Assembly: GCF_031877795.1 (NCBI RefSeq)
Contig: NC_133937.1
Location: forward strand, 16,767,501-16,831,500
Origin: Strix aluco
Lineage: Eukaryota > Chordata > Aves > Strigiformes > Strigidae
DNA: 64,000 nt
Direction of reading: 5' to 3'
A program made the position numbers and the translations under genes. The notes under the pieces were generated by a model, which saw only the letters and a program-made list of their open reading frames with translations, was not told the origin of the DNA and did not search any database. Of this stretch, positions 51,607 through 62,725 are shown piece after piece; the stretch's first letter is position 1, and each line of letters opens with the position of its first letter.

Positions 51607-52432
51607 TTTTGTTTTTAAAGGAACGAATCTAAAGTTAGAAAAATCGCTGGAGTTACCCGCACCAAATCTCCTTTCCATCCAGATTTTGGGTATAATTTCG
51701 GACTTTTCTAACCCCAAGCGGAGACCCCCACCCCACAATTCTCTCTGCACCGCGAAGCGCAGCCTGCCCTGCTTCACGAACAGACCTGCGGCAGGCAAGC
51801 GATCAGTCCTGATCAGAGGTGTCTAATCCCTGCTAAATCTCTCTCTCAGCTCAGTCCTAGGAAATTTGGAGTAGATTGCTCTTTTATATTTTTTTAAAGG
51901 TAAATTTTCTTGCGATGAAGCATAAAGGTGTCAAAAGAAAAAAGACGGACACCGAGTCCCTATGCTCACACGTCTTTGGAGGTGGAATGCTTTGGCAGCA
52001 GAGACGGGGTTGAAATTTGAGCAGATTATACATTTGAGCTTGTGCATAAATGCGAAAAGACTGTCCTAAATGCTGGGTATTTCTCCATCAAGATCAACCA
52101 GGTGCTGCTGTTGCAAAAATCCCACCTCCGGCCGCTTGTTCTGTGCGTGTGTGTGCGCGCACAGCGATGCACAGACTTTGTTCTCTCTTCATGTCTGAAA
52201 TTCATCAACCGCACCCCCCTCCCAGCCACCCCGTCCCCTATGTGAAATAAGTAAATCCGTTCAGGCTTTGAATATTGTAAGAAGCCTTGTGTGTATTTTT
52301 TTTTTAAATCTTCAAATGAATTCAAGACAACCTGACAATGCTGTCATCTGTCTTCAACGTCACATCAAGGCAAGAAATAATGATAACAGAGCAGCAGAAA
52401 GACGCCCACTGAAACCTGGAGGATATATATAC

Positions 52433-52456
52433 ACACATATATATACACACATATAT
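52433..52456. repeat. TATA/CACA alternating dinucleotide repeat
   Basis: Blocks of TA alternate with CACACA over about 24 bp, all purine-pyrimidine alternating. Similar to the shorter patch near 18.48 kb. Confidence 0.8.
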
Positions 52457-52739
52457 CTTGAAACAGTTTGAGAGAGAAGGAAATTAGATTACCGTTCTTA
52501 GGCTATCGCGGTAAGAACGTGTGGGATTTTTTTTTTTTTTTGTAAATGCTTCATCTTTCCTGCTTTATTTTGTGAAGCGCGTGCTCCTTGATCTAATCCA
52601 CTCCTGTGGGACAGGGTAAGACGACGAGCAGGCACATTCCTTGCTCCTAAACTACTACGACCAATGGCAACGCAAAAATACCTCCCCTCCCCCTCCATCG
52701 TTCCGGGTTCTCGTTCCAGTTAATAATAAACGTTACTGC

Positions 52740-53110
52740 TCCCCTGAAGCGCGGGCCAGAGCGTGGCACGCTTTGCGTGGAGACCCACGCGGGGACGTTG
52801 TGCCGCGCAGCTCCGCTCCCCGGGAGGAACGAGGCAGCTTCTTCCCTTTGTCTTGGTGGCCCCGCGAGGTTCGCGTGGCGCTCCCGGCCGCCAGGCGGCG
52901 CTGCGGGGCCCGCCGGCGGAGGCGCGGGGCGGCGGAGGCGCGAGCGGCCGCTCCGCGCGGAGGGCGCCGGGCTCGGCCTCGGCCCCGCCGCCCCCGTACC
53001 GCGCGGAGGCCCGGCCCGGGCCCGGGCCCGAGCCCGATAAACATCGGCTGTTCAGGGCAGCGGGAATCTCGGCTCTAATCCGAAGGGAAGGAAGGACTGC
53101 AGTGTAAGTG
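52740..53110 (+). promoter_or_regulatory. Orphan CpG island with plus-strand splice donor
   Basis: A compact CpG-dense block lies in AT-rich DNA and is followed immediately by GCAGT|GTAAGTGG, a strong donor with the intron beginning at 53104. This arrangement resembles a first exon of a spliced noncoding RNA. The overlapping long frames on both strands are compositional and show no domain. Confidence 0.5.
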
Positions 53111-53599
53111 GATGAGCCCGATAACAGCAGATAGATAGGCCGGGCTAAACAGAAACCGTGCTGGTGTTGGTCGGTCTGGGGGTTGGTTTGTTGGGTTTTT
53201 TGTTGCCTTTTTTTTTTTTTTAATCACGCTTGTAATCTCCTTCACTCTGAAGGGTAAATAAATTGCAGTTGTATGAAAAACAATTGGTGCTACATGTGTT
53301 CATAACAGATGGGATCTTATCACAGTTTAACTGTAATAAATTCTGACTTCTGGAAATTGTAATCTTTACTCCCTGGTAGATGTCTCTTTTCTACCGTAAT
53401 AATAGGGGCACAAACTACTGAGAGCAAGCAGAAAAGTTTTCGGTGCTAACGTTGCTCAAGAGCCGGGGCACGCTCCTGCAGCCTCTTGACAATTGAGGCT
53501 CATTCGAAGTTTCCGTGAAAACGCGTCTGAAAATCAAAAGGGAGAGAAAACCCTGGCGCCTAGGGAGGCAAAGAGCCGCTCCTTCCCCTGTTAGGTAAC

Positions 53600-54260
53600 G
53601 TTATTTACTAAGGCCAAGGATAATAGTCCTTAAAATACATGCAGAAAAGCTAAGAATGAGCTCTCCGTGTGGAGAAGCCCTGGCAAGTGACAGATCACGC
53701 TTTGCAAAGAGAGAAGATGTCAGAAGAAACCCAGCCCCCGAGGAAGCCGAGACCAAACTTTAGATTAATGCCCCTGCGCTTCAGATCACAAAATTAAAAA
53801 ATAAATTTGAATAACCACTGAAAGGATAAAATTATAATAATAAATTGTCCATATTCACTGAGGCTGCGGGACTAATTATTTTCACCATCTCAGCTTCCCA
53901 TTGCTGTTTATCAAGTCACAGAATAAATGCTTGTAAATCCATTACATTTCCATAAATCCTTTCGCCGCTTTCTCTTTGGCCAAAGCTTTTGCAACATTAA
54001 TTGATTTTATTGCAGTTTCTGAAGTCACTGTATATTAAACTCATGCGAGTTTGCTCTGAAAGCGTTGTTTTTTCCATCGTCATATGCAAGCCGTGAACGG
54101 GAATTACTGAAGCTACTGCAGACTAGTCTCTTTTTCCCCCGCTGGGATCTTGATGGCAAATGCGAACTGCAAATTACAAGTTTCTAATAATCTACGCTGT
54201 TACAGAAAACAGCCCCTTTATCGCTGGTGAAAAATTAGTCTAAATCCAAACACCACGTTT
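53600..54260. promoter_or_regulatory. Candidate conserved noncoding block
   Basis: Repeat-poor AT-rich sequence with many homeodomain-type cores (CTAATTATT, TTAATTGATT) and a perfect 12-bp palindrome CTTTGGCCAAAG (53974-53985). It has the look of a developmental enhancer but has not been compared with any other species. Confidence 0.35.
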
Positions 54261-54639
54261 TCCCCCTTGTTTTTAAACGGGGGGAGGCATGAAATGCTAC
54301 TGGGCAACCGAGATCACACAGACTAAGCAGCGCATCGCGAGTCATTTAACGTTACTGGATGGACAGCACTTCTTTTTAGGAAAGGATTTGCGGTGGATAA
54401 CTAGAAGTTCACTGCAATTTAGAAGTGAGTACATAGGCTCTAGGTTCCTCAAATCCTTCTCGCCTTTCCCTCAATCACCTTAAGAAAGATGGACCCAACC
54501 GGCTTTAAACTGATTAATGATTTCTCACTTAATATCGGCTAATTTCCAGCTCCTTTACCTGTCACGCTGGCCCTGCGATCATTATTTAAAAGTGTTAAAA
54601 GCCGAAGCTTATGTTCAGAGCGCTTTCCTCAGTCCCACG

Positions 54640-55450
54640 CCTCACCCAGGCACCCGGGCTGAGCAGCCCAAGCCCTGGGCAGCAAAACCCCCCCCCGCCC
54701 CCGGCGGGGCCAGGCGCTCCCCGCGGGCGAGGGGAGCCCTCGCACAGCCCTGTGCAAGCCCTTACCCTCAGACCTCACCAGGCAGCGTCCTCGCTGCCGG
54801 CGGTGTCCTACGGATTCACTTCAAGGTACTTCAGTGACGCAAGAGTCTTGTAAAATGAATAGGGATAATTACTGTAGATCACAGAGGACATGCAGAACTG
54901 ACTGTTTGAGTTAGGACAGCAGAATGCCCGTAATTATGAACCTACCCTTCGTCTTACAGGTTCAGCGTTTGTACCCACCCCCGGCTGCCCAGCCTTTTCA
55001 CTCACAGAAGCTGCTACCCACTGAGATGTTTGGCAAAGGTAAACACCTCGGTTGCTAGTAACGCCGTCAGGATTTATACTGGGGGAGGAGGGGAAGGACG
55101 GGGGAAGGACGGGGGAAGGAAGGCCCGAGCGCTGCGCCCTACCCGCGTGGAACCCTTGCGGGCGGGCAGGGCCGGGCCGGGCAGGGCACCCTCGCGCCCG
55201 GCCCAGCCCCCGGCCGTGGCGCCTCAGCGCGGCCCGCGGGGCGCTGGGCCTCTCGGCTGAGGCGGGGCCCGAGGGGAAGGCCGCGGCATCCCCCGGCTCC
55301 CTGCCTGCTTTCCCGCGGGGGCGCGACGGGGCAGCGCTGCACCTCGCGCCCTGGCCCCAGCAGCAGTCACCTCGGGGCCCCGCCGGCGGGGCCAGGCAGG
55401 GAAAGGCCTCGCCGTTGCGGCCTCGTCCGGAGAAGGACCGTGTTCTGTCA
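54640..55450. promoter_or_regulatory. GC-rich/CpG islands 7-8 kb downstream of ZNF503
   Basis: Two GC-rich blocks (about 54.64-54.79 and 55.08-55.45 kb). The second holds a short GGGGAAGGAC tandem motif at about 55.09-55.12 kb and a dense CpG core. Frames of up to 200 codons are compositional; I recognise no protein. May be a noncoding RNA promoter or regulatory island. Confidence 0.5.
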
Positions 55451-55867
55451 CGCAGCTTTTTTCGAGGCAAAGCACCCTGTTTGGGAAAGGCCGCCTCTGC
55501 AGTTGGTCCACTGCCATGGCTTTACATAGGTCAGTTCAACTGGGACTGGGACAGAAGCCCGGGTGCGAGGACACATGCTCAGTGCGTGGGCAGTGATCCC
55601 ACGCCTAACACCCTTTCAGCTGTCACAAGACCTAAAACTGCAGCTACAATATAATGTTTAGTTTCACTAAAGTTCACAAGCACAGGCCCAGATTCTAAAC
55701 ACAGCCAATCTGAGTTGGGGGAAAAGCCTCCTGTCTTGTACAATTCACAGCCCTTAATCCTCTCTTTGTGGAGATGTATTTTTTTCCTACCAGGAAGAGA
55801 TCAACTGCTACTGTCACCTACTGTGCTTTTTCTCCATGCTTGAAGTACTTGTCTTGAGACAGAGGAA

Positions 55868-56462
55868 TACAGAATCACAGAATCATCTAGGTTGGAAGAG
55901 ACCTTGAAGATCACCTAGTCCAACCATTAACCTAACACTGACTGTTCCCAACTACACCATATCCCTCAGCGCTATGTCTACCCAACTCTTAAACACCTCC
56001 AGGGATGGGGACTCCACCACCTCCCTGGGCAGCCCATTCCAACACCTAACAACCCCTTCTGGAAAGAAATACTTCCTAATGTCCAGTCTAAACCTGCCCT
56101 GGCACAACTTGAGGCCATTCCCTCTTGTCCTATCGCTTATTACTTGGTTAAAGAGACTCATCCCCAGCTCTCTGCAACCTCCTTTCAGGTAGCTGTAGAG
56201 GGCGATGAGGTCTCCCCTCAGCCTCCTCTTCTCCAGATTAAACAACCCCAGTTCCCTCAGCCGCTCCTCATAAGACCTGTGCTCCAGACCCTTCACCAGC
56301 TTCGTTGCCCTTCTCTGGACATGCTCGAGTAATTCAATGTCCTTTTTGTAGTGAGGGGCCCAAAACTGAACACAGTCATCGAGGTGCAGCCTCACCAGTG
56401 CCGAGTACAGGGGTAAGATCACTTCCCTGTCCCTGCTGGCCACACTATTTCTGATGCAATAC
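55868..56462 (-). mobile_element. CR1 LINE, 5'-truncated, with intact reverse transcriptase C-terminal frame
   Basis: The left end carries the inverted CR1 tail (AGAATCACAGAATCATC, GGTTGGAAGAGACC). An uninterrupted minus-strand frame of 163 codons (55952-56443) covers the end of CR1 ORF2: [52 protein letters not shown], then the terminal [20 protein letters not shown] region to the stop. Better preserved than the copy at 23.9 kb and clearly of the same subfamily. It lacks the catalytic domain, so it cannot move. Confidence 0.93.
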
Positions 56463-59400
56463 GTATCAATTCCCAGATCTGAAAGGTTTCAAACCCGCAA
56501 TTCTCACTTCTTATCAGGGTTCCTGATCACTGGGCTATTCTAATGTGGGAAAAATCTCCAGGCCCCCTTTGAAGGCATTTCACTTTGCATAAAAATACAC
56601 AAGGCCAGAAAGAAAGAGGAGGAAGGAACAAGACTATTTAATCTACTGGTTATGGTGTTTGCCAAAGCCTGGAGCTCAGGTCTTAGAGTCAGTGCTCAAA
56701 TCTAATCATAATCTAATCATATTCCCACCTACTCTCTCTTTGCCTGAGAAAAAGCTTTAAAGATTCTACACACACAAAAAAAAAAGTAACACTTTCAACA
56801 TCCTCTTTCCACCCTAAATGGTGATTAAAGGAGATGAGCCTACTCAGGTGCAGTAGAAAAAAAAATACAGATCTGGAGCCACCGAGTTATTAGATAAACA
56901 GCTATCTGAATAGGGACCTTAGAGTCACCATTTTTTAAAAGGAAGTAGAAACCACTTTGACATGTTAGGTGACTGCAAGCTTTGCCTGACAAGGCCTTAG
57001 TAGAGAAGAAAGGCAAAGTTCCCCACTGCATGCATTAATTATACAGGGAAAAAAATTGTTTCTCCCCTTTGGTCTGTATTTTTGTTACTTTGTGCCACTG
57101 TATGTGGAGCCACTGGTGACCACGCCCTCTAACCACACACACATGCACTCCCACTGTTGCTTACCCCTGCCTATAACAGGCTACCACAGAAATTCACAGA
57201 TGGAGACTGAAACAAAGCCAGCCAAAATCTTACTTGTCCCTACATGTATTTTTACCACAAGATTAAGTTCATTTTCTCAACTTTTTAAAAGAAAATAATA
57301 ACCATATAGCCAGTTTCCACCATGAAATACTTGAGCTCATGTGTCTGAGAACATTCACAAGATTTTTTTTTTTTTTTTTTTTTGTCCTACATCCCCACCC
57401 CTCCAACTCCCCTCCCTTTTCAAAATTACAATTTCCTTAAGTATATATTGCACCAGCAGGCCCAGGGAATGTATTCCAGATAAAACAGATGAGTAGAAAT
57501 AAGTTTTTTTAGAAGGATCAGCTGCTAAATGCATTCCAGTAGAGGTGTCAAACATTTTATGAAGAAAGCTGATCACATTTATAATTATGGTCTTCAGGCT
57601 GACTTTACAGAGTTCGGCTAAAATGTTACGCTTGATCAAAAGCAGATCTCCTGCATACATCAATAGGTTTATAAAAAATTGGGAAAGGAATTTAGACCAG
57701 ATGGAGCAGCTAATTTTTCTAGTTTTACTGTATCACTTGGTTGAGAAACAAGTGGTTGCTGATGTATCTATGAATCAGGTACTGGCAAATTCTCTGAGAA
57801 AACTGGTTACTCAAAGTGCCACAATCTTGTTCTAGAGTTAAGTAAGTTGGAAAAGTGTTATAGCAGGTCTTACCTCCTCAGTGAACATTCAACACTTTTT
57901 ATACTATTTTAACACACCTATTTGTAAAGTGACTGAGTTAGAATGGCACAATTTCATACATGTTGATATTATCAAAGTAAGTGAAAATACTAGTAAACTC
58001 TACCACTACTGATAGATGATACCAGCATAGTTTATCCCTATTAGAGAAGGTACTTGTGAATCATCGCAGCCACATATATACCAGGTCCCAGGTTAAGAAA
58101 AAAATCTAACTCTGTAAGGGAGAAAATGTTTATTCTAACTAAAACACTTCAACTTGTATAAACATAGTGTTCCACATGGTTAATTGTGTTTGCTGGTTAA
58201 TGGGATTGTCTCAATTTACATTTATACTTTTAAGCTATTAAAACTTGCACACACCCTAAGTTCACACTCTAATGTGAAATTCTAGTCAGCCTGAAGTGAG
58301 CGGAAGTATTCTAACAATCCTAAGGAAGGTGGGATATCTCCTGGGACAAAAAAAAAAAAAAACAATTCTAATTCCATATAAATAAGATCTAAATAAGTGC
58401 AACACAGTTGAACAATTCATTACAATTTGGGAAGGGGCTTGGAGCAAACTGTGGGAATTTTGGTTTTCTGTCTGTGATGAGAAGGTTCAGATGACAGTAT
58501 CTGAAGAGACCGTGCAAGATAGATCAGTAGTAAAGGTAGAAAAGAAAACATTAAACACACATAGTTTTAGATGTTATGCAAAATGGAACAGAGGAGGTTT
58601 TGGCCCTTGTATCACAGACAGTCAACTTTGAGCTGTTGCCTCTCAAGGTAATAAGAGCATGGTGAGTTTAATCAGCACATCTGTCTGATCAGTCATCTCA
58701 TGTTTTACTCAAGAAATTGCTGTTTCAGTGATGGGTGAGATGTGAGCATTTTAAAACTTGTATACATTATTTACAGAGAAAAGACTAGTCCAAGTCTTTC
58801 TGCAAGAAAATAATGGAATAATAATTTTAAATTTAACTAAAAAAACCTTTAAAAATTCCTTTAAATTAATAAGAAAATAAAGGAAAATTAAAAGTTCTAC
58901 ATGTAAAAGAACATTTTTTTATGCAGAGCACCTCTGAAAACATTTACATCTGTTCTGATAGCTAATCATCTTGGATGAAGCAAACGCAACAGTTTAGTTT
59001 TATTGCTCAGTAATTTAGCTCAGTTTTTGTACGCATAGATTCACAGACTAGTTTACACACTAACTTGAGTACTAGCAGAATGAGGTAGTGAGTTTTGCAT
59101 CTCCATCTTGAAAACAATTATTGCATAACTATGTTATTTCATCATCTATTAAATGTTAAACTCATTTGTGCAACATTATCCCAGTCTTTTTGTTGCAGAC
59201 ATTAAAATGAGGACAGGCATATTTCTGTGAAGTCTCTTTTGATGTATTTTGTAATAGTTTAATTCTGGAAAAAAATGTGTTTTGAGCTTTAGAACACATA
59301 AAAGGAAAATATGCTCTCCACACACCCCCATCACAAGCTGTCCTTAGGAATCAGAGTACATACAATTCTGGAAGTGTAATAATCGTCATCTTGCTCATTA

Positions 59401-61040
59401 CCTGGGACCTCCAGGGCTAAATCACAAACCTTTACACCTTGAGTTAAATACCCTAGCAAGCAGCTGTAGCATACTCATATCCGCTGTTGGCCAGATGCAG
59501 ACACAGAGTGGGAGGCATAGCACAGTGAACAGTGGGCTACATATGCATACCTACTCAAAAGTAAGTTAAAGATTGGCTAGAGACTAATCCATTTTATAGG
59601 CTAAGAAATTGATTTTCAGAGGAGTTGAACTACAGGTGCTCAAGTCTCTTAAAAAAAAATCAGCTTAACTCTGGTGGTACTCTTAGCAGAGTTCACTACA
59701 GTATAGGAAAGCATGGGAAACATTACCTTAGATTCTGACAATTCCCTAAGTCAGGGTCCATTGTGTGCAGTGTGACACTGGTATTTTTTTCCTGGAGTGG
59801 TGGCTAAGGGCATTTGTTTATAACTATAAAACTAGGGACAGAATGGACAACAAATATTATCTGTAGCAGTAACAGCCAGTTATTTTTGGATGCAATGTAC
59901 AATGCACTTAATCGAATCCTCATCAGAAAAATAAGAGATGCTAAGATGCTTTATGTTCTATTACTAGTAAGTAATGAGAATATTAGAAATAAGCCAGTTG
60001 TAGAAGTCAGCTCTGGATCAAGTGAGACAAAACTGATTTAAGTTAAACAGGAGAACAAATGAAGTAGGTCTCTAAAGGTTTCAGTTTCAGAAGGGCAAAC
60101 TCTGATGTAGTCATGTCAGCTGGACTGAGGAGCTAAATAGATTGAGTAGGGAGCAAAGTCTTACAAATACTTCATGTCAAGAATTTTAAAATGGTCAAGA
60201 TCTATATTCCAAACACAGGAAAAAGAAAAAAGAAACCCAGAAGAAGGTACTCGAGGCCTAACTGGATACACCATCACCTCAAGTAATGTGTTACATTACA
60301 TGTACATGAAAAAAGAAACAGAAATAACACATGGGAAAAAAAGTTTTTGTCTGCTAATCAGTCCTTATCTGAGAAACATAGGGGTGAAGTAAGAATTGCC
60401 AAAAGAGCTGTGTTCAGCTTTGCAAAGGATATTAAAATAAAGGCTTTTTTTCAGTTACAGAAATAAAATGAAAGGAAGAAAGGAATGCAGTAGAGATTAA
60501 GGATGTTCCCAACCTCAAGTTGATATGTTGCATTAATTTAAAAAAGGGCAATACTGAGAATGGTGTAAAAGGGAAATAGCTAATAGGAATGATGTTAGAG
60601 AATGGAAACCAGGTGAAGTAGAAAAAAAAAATAAAATCTGGTATAGCTCTAAACTCTAGGAGTCTACTTAATCCCCACTCCAACTCAGAAATCTAGAATA
60701 TGAGACCAGAACAGTAGCAAGGACTTTCTACCAAACTTAACCAAAACAAAAAATGGCATAAAATGAACAAAGACTATTTTAAGAAGGGAAATAGGATGCC
60801 TGAGATTGATATGTTCATCATTCTGACTCCAGTATTAGCCAAACCTTTGCAATGACAAGTTAAAAGTAACAAGGCGCAGAACAAAATTTAGCAGATATAG
60901 TCTGGGATTAATCAAAATAGATCACAACACACTAAATAACTTTCTCTGATTAAAAAAAAAATCCTAGCATTCTAGGCTAAAAAAGCATCGTTGTTGTAAT
61001 TTCTCAACATAAGAAATGCTTTAGGTCTGCTGAAATACGA
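56463..61040. other. AT-rich intergenic DNA, no gene supported
   Basis: Short frames only, none recognisable. It includes a T21 run at 57363-57383 and several A-runs. Confidence 0.55.
57363..57383 (+). repeat. Poly-T tract (21 nt)
   Basis: Twenty-one T on the plus strand, possibly the A-tail of a decayed minus-strand retroelement, though no body is recognisable. Confidence 0.85.
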
Positions 61041-61340
61041 TGACTGTGGATCACCAGGATAAGGCAGCTGGTGTAACCTCCAACAGAGAAAAGTAATAGC
61101 ATTGTGTAAAGCACTGGGAAGAGCTCACCTGAAATACTGCGTACAGTCTAGTCACCTGCATTCGAGAGATTAATTGGAACTATAGCAGGTAGAGAAGGAC
61201 TACTAGGAAGATCAGGGCAACAGAAAGCCTATTTTATGAAATTAGGTTAAACAAGATTGATTTGTTTAGTCTATGATAACAAAAGCTGAGAGAGGATAGG
61301 ATTGCTGTCTAACTGTGTTAGTTAAAAAACTGAGAGGAAA
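61040..61340 (+). mobile_element. Ancient CR1/L3-type LINE relic
   Basis: Diagnostic blocks survive in order: AAAGCACTGGGAAGAGCTCA, CCTGAAATACTGCGTACAGT (the PHLEYCVQF region of CR1/L3 ORF2), GATTGATTTGTTTAGTCTA (LxLFSLE), GCTGAGAGAGGATAGGATTG and CTGTCTAACT. There is no open frame. It is far more decayed than the other CR1 copies, so an older insertion. Confidence 0.65.
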
Positions 61341-61488
61341 AAGAAAGAAGGGCTATTCAATTTAAAAGAGAATTTTGGCACAAGACCAAATGGACTTTAG
61401 CTTGCCATGAATAAACTAAGTTTGAAATTAGAAGATGGTTCTTAACCAACAGAGCACTGGTGCTAAACCTTTCTGATAGCTGGTACAG

Positions 61489-61541
61489 GTTTTTGTTGTT
61501 GTTGTTTGTTTTGTGGTTTGGTTGTTGTTTGTTTTTTTTCC
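61489..61541 (+). repeat. (TTG)n-rich simple repeat
   Basis: Interrupted TTG/TTTG runs, ending in an eight-base T tract. Confidence 0.75.
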
Positions 61542-62094
61542 TAAGTGTATGTTGGTAGCTCATTGTTTTTGACTCTATCCCAAGTCTGTGCCAATGGCAA
61601 ATGGCTCACCAGCAATGCTGTAAAGCAATCAGGTTCTGTAGCAGCCATCCTCTGGGAATAGCAGGAATAAACCACACAACTGTTGTTAAAATGGAGTACA
61701 ACACACTTAAAAAAAGAATTACCTGACATCACAGCAGCAATAGGGAGGGGAGGACTCAGTAGCCCAGCAAGTGCCTTCCTGTTCTAAAGCCTTGCAATAG
61801 GAGTTGAGTGGTTAGGACTAAATCTACCATGGTTAAATGATTAATTAACATTTTTGTCATAGAAGGAACTGTGTGATACTAACAGCTAGGTAAACAATAG
61901 TCTAAAAACTATGTATTTTTCCTTCTAACACTTAAGAAACCCCAGTTTGCTTTTTAACAATTGGAAATGTCACAAAACAGAGCCAAGCACATTACACATT
62001 AAAAAATGCTACAGAACTCCCTTCTGAAGAGGAAAACCATCCTAGAAACTATTGCTTTTTCCTGTGGAAAATGAGTTATTAGCAAAATCCATAA

Positions 62095-62725
62095 CATCTC
62101 AACTGACATAATCTACCTGGACTTGTTCAAAGCTTTTGACACTGTCATGCATGACATCCTTGTCTCCAAATTGCAAAGACATGGATTTGATGGATGGACC
62201 ACAGGCTCCTATGAGACCCCAGCTGTGGGGCCCCCAATCTAAGAAGGACATAGACCTGCTCAAACAGGTCTAGAGGAGGCCCACAGAGCTGATCAGGGGG
62301 CTGGAGCACCTCCCTTATGAGGACAGGCTGAGAGAGTTGGGGTTGTTCAGCCTGGAGAAGAGAAGGCTCCAGGGAGCCCTTATAGCGGCCTTCCAGTACT
62401 TAAAGGGGGCCTACAGGAAAGATGGGGAGGGACTCTTTATCAGGGAGTCTAGTGATAGGATGAGGGGTAATAGTTTTAAACTGGAAGATGGTGGATTTGG
62501 ATTAGATGCAAGGAAGAAATTCTTTACTGTGAGGGTGGTGAGGCACTGGCACAGGTTGCCCAGAGCAGTTGTGGCTGCCCCCTCCCTGGCAGTGTTCAAG
62601 GCCAGGCTGGATGCGGCTTTGAGCAACCTGGTCTAGTGGAAGGTGTCCCTGTCCATAGCAGGGGGGGTGGAACGAAATGATATTTAAGGTCCCTTCTAAC
62701 CCAAACCATTCTGCAATTCTATGAT
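62095..62725 (+). mobile_element. CR1 LINE with internal deletion, plus orientation
   Basis: The left part encodes reverse transcriptase motif A ([10 protein letters not shown], 62117-62146). Near 62.20-62.24 kb the sequence jumps to the C-terminal part of ORF2 (LLKQV region, then [20 protein letters not shown] and WHRLPRAVVAAPSLAVFKAR), so the middle of the RT domain is missing. The 3' end has the typical tail (GGTGGAACGAAATGATATTT ... AATTCTATGATT). This is a different subfamily from the 23.9- and 55.9-kb copies. Confidence 0.92.

Larger units (their letters stand above)
50041..52740. other. Intergenic DNA downstream of ZNF503, no gene supported
   Basis: Mixed-composition sequence without recognisable protein. 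It holds a (TTG)n-rich patch at about 51.56-51.60 kb and an alternating TATA/CACA patch at 52.43-52.46 kb. The 121-codon frame at 51167-51532 has no recognisable motif. Confidence 0.5.

Noticed and set aside
55052-55654. 200-codon plus-strand ORF in the 55 kb CpG island
   Set aside because: Pro/Ala/Gly/Arg-rich with competing frames on the opposite strand; no motif.
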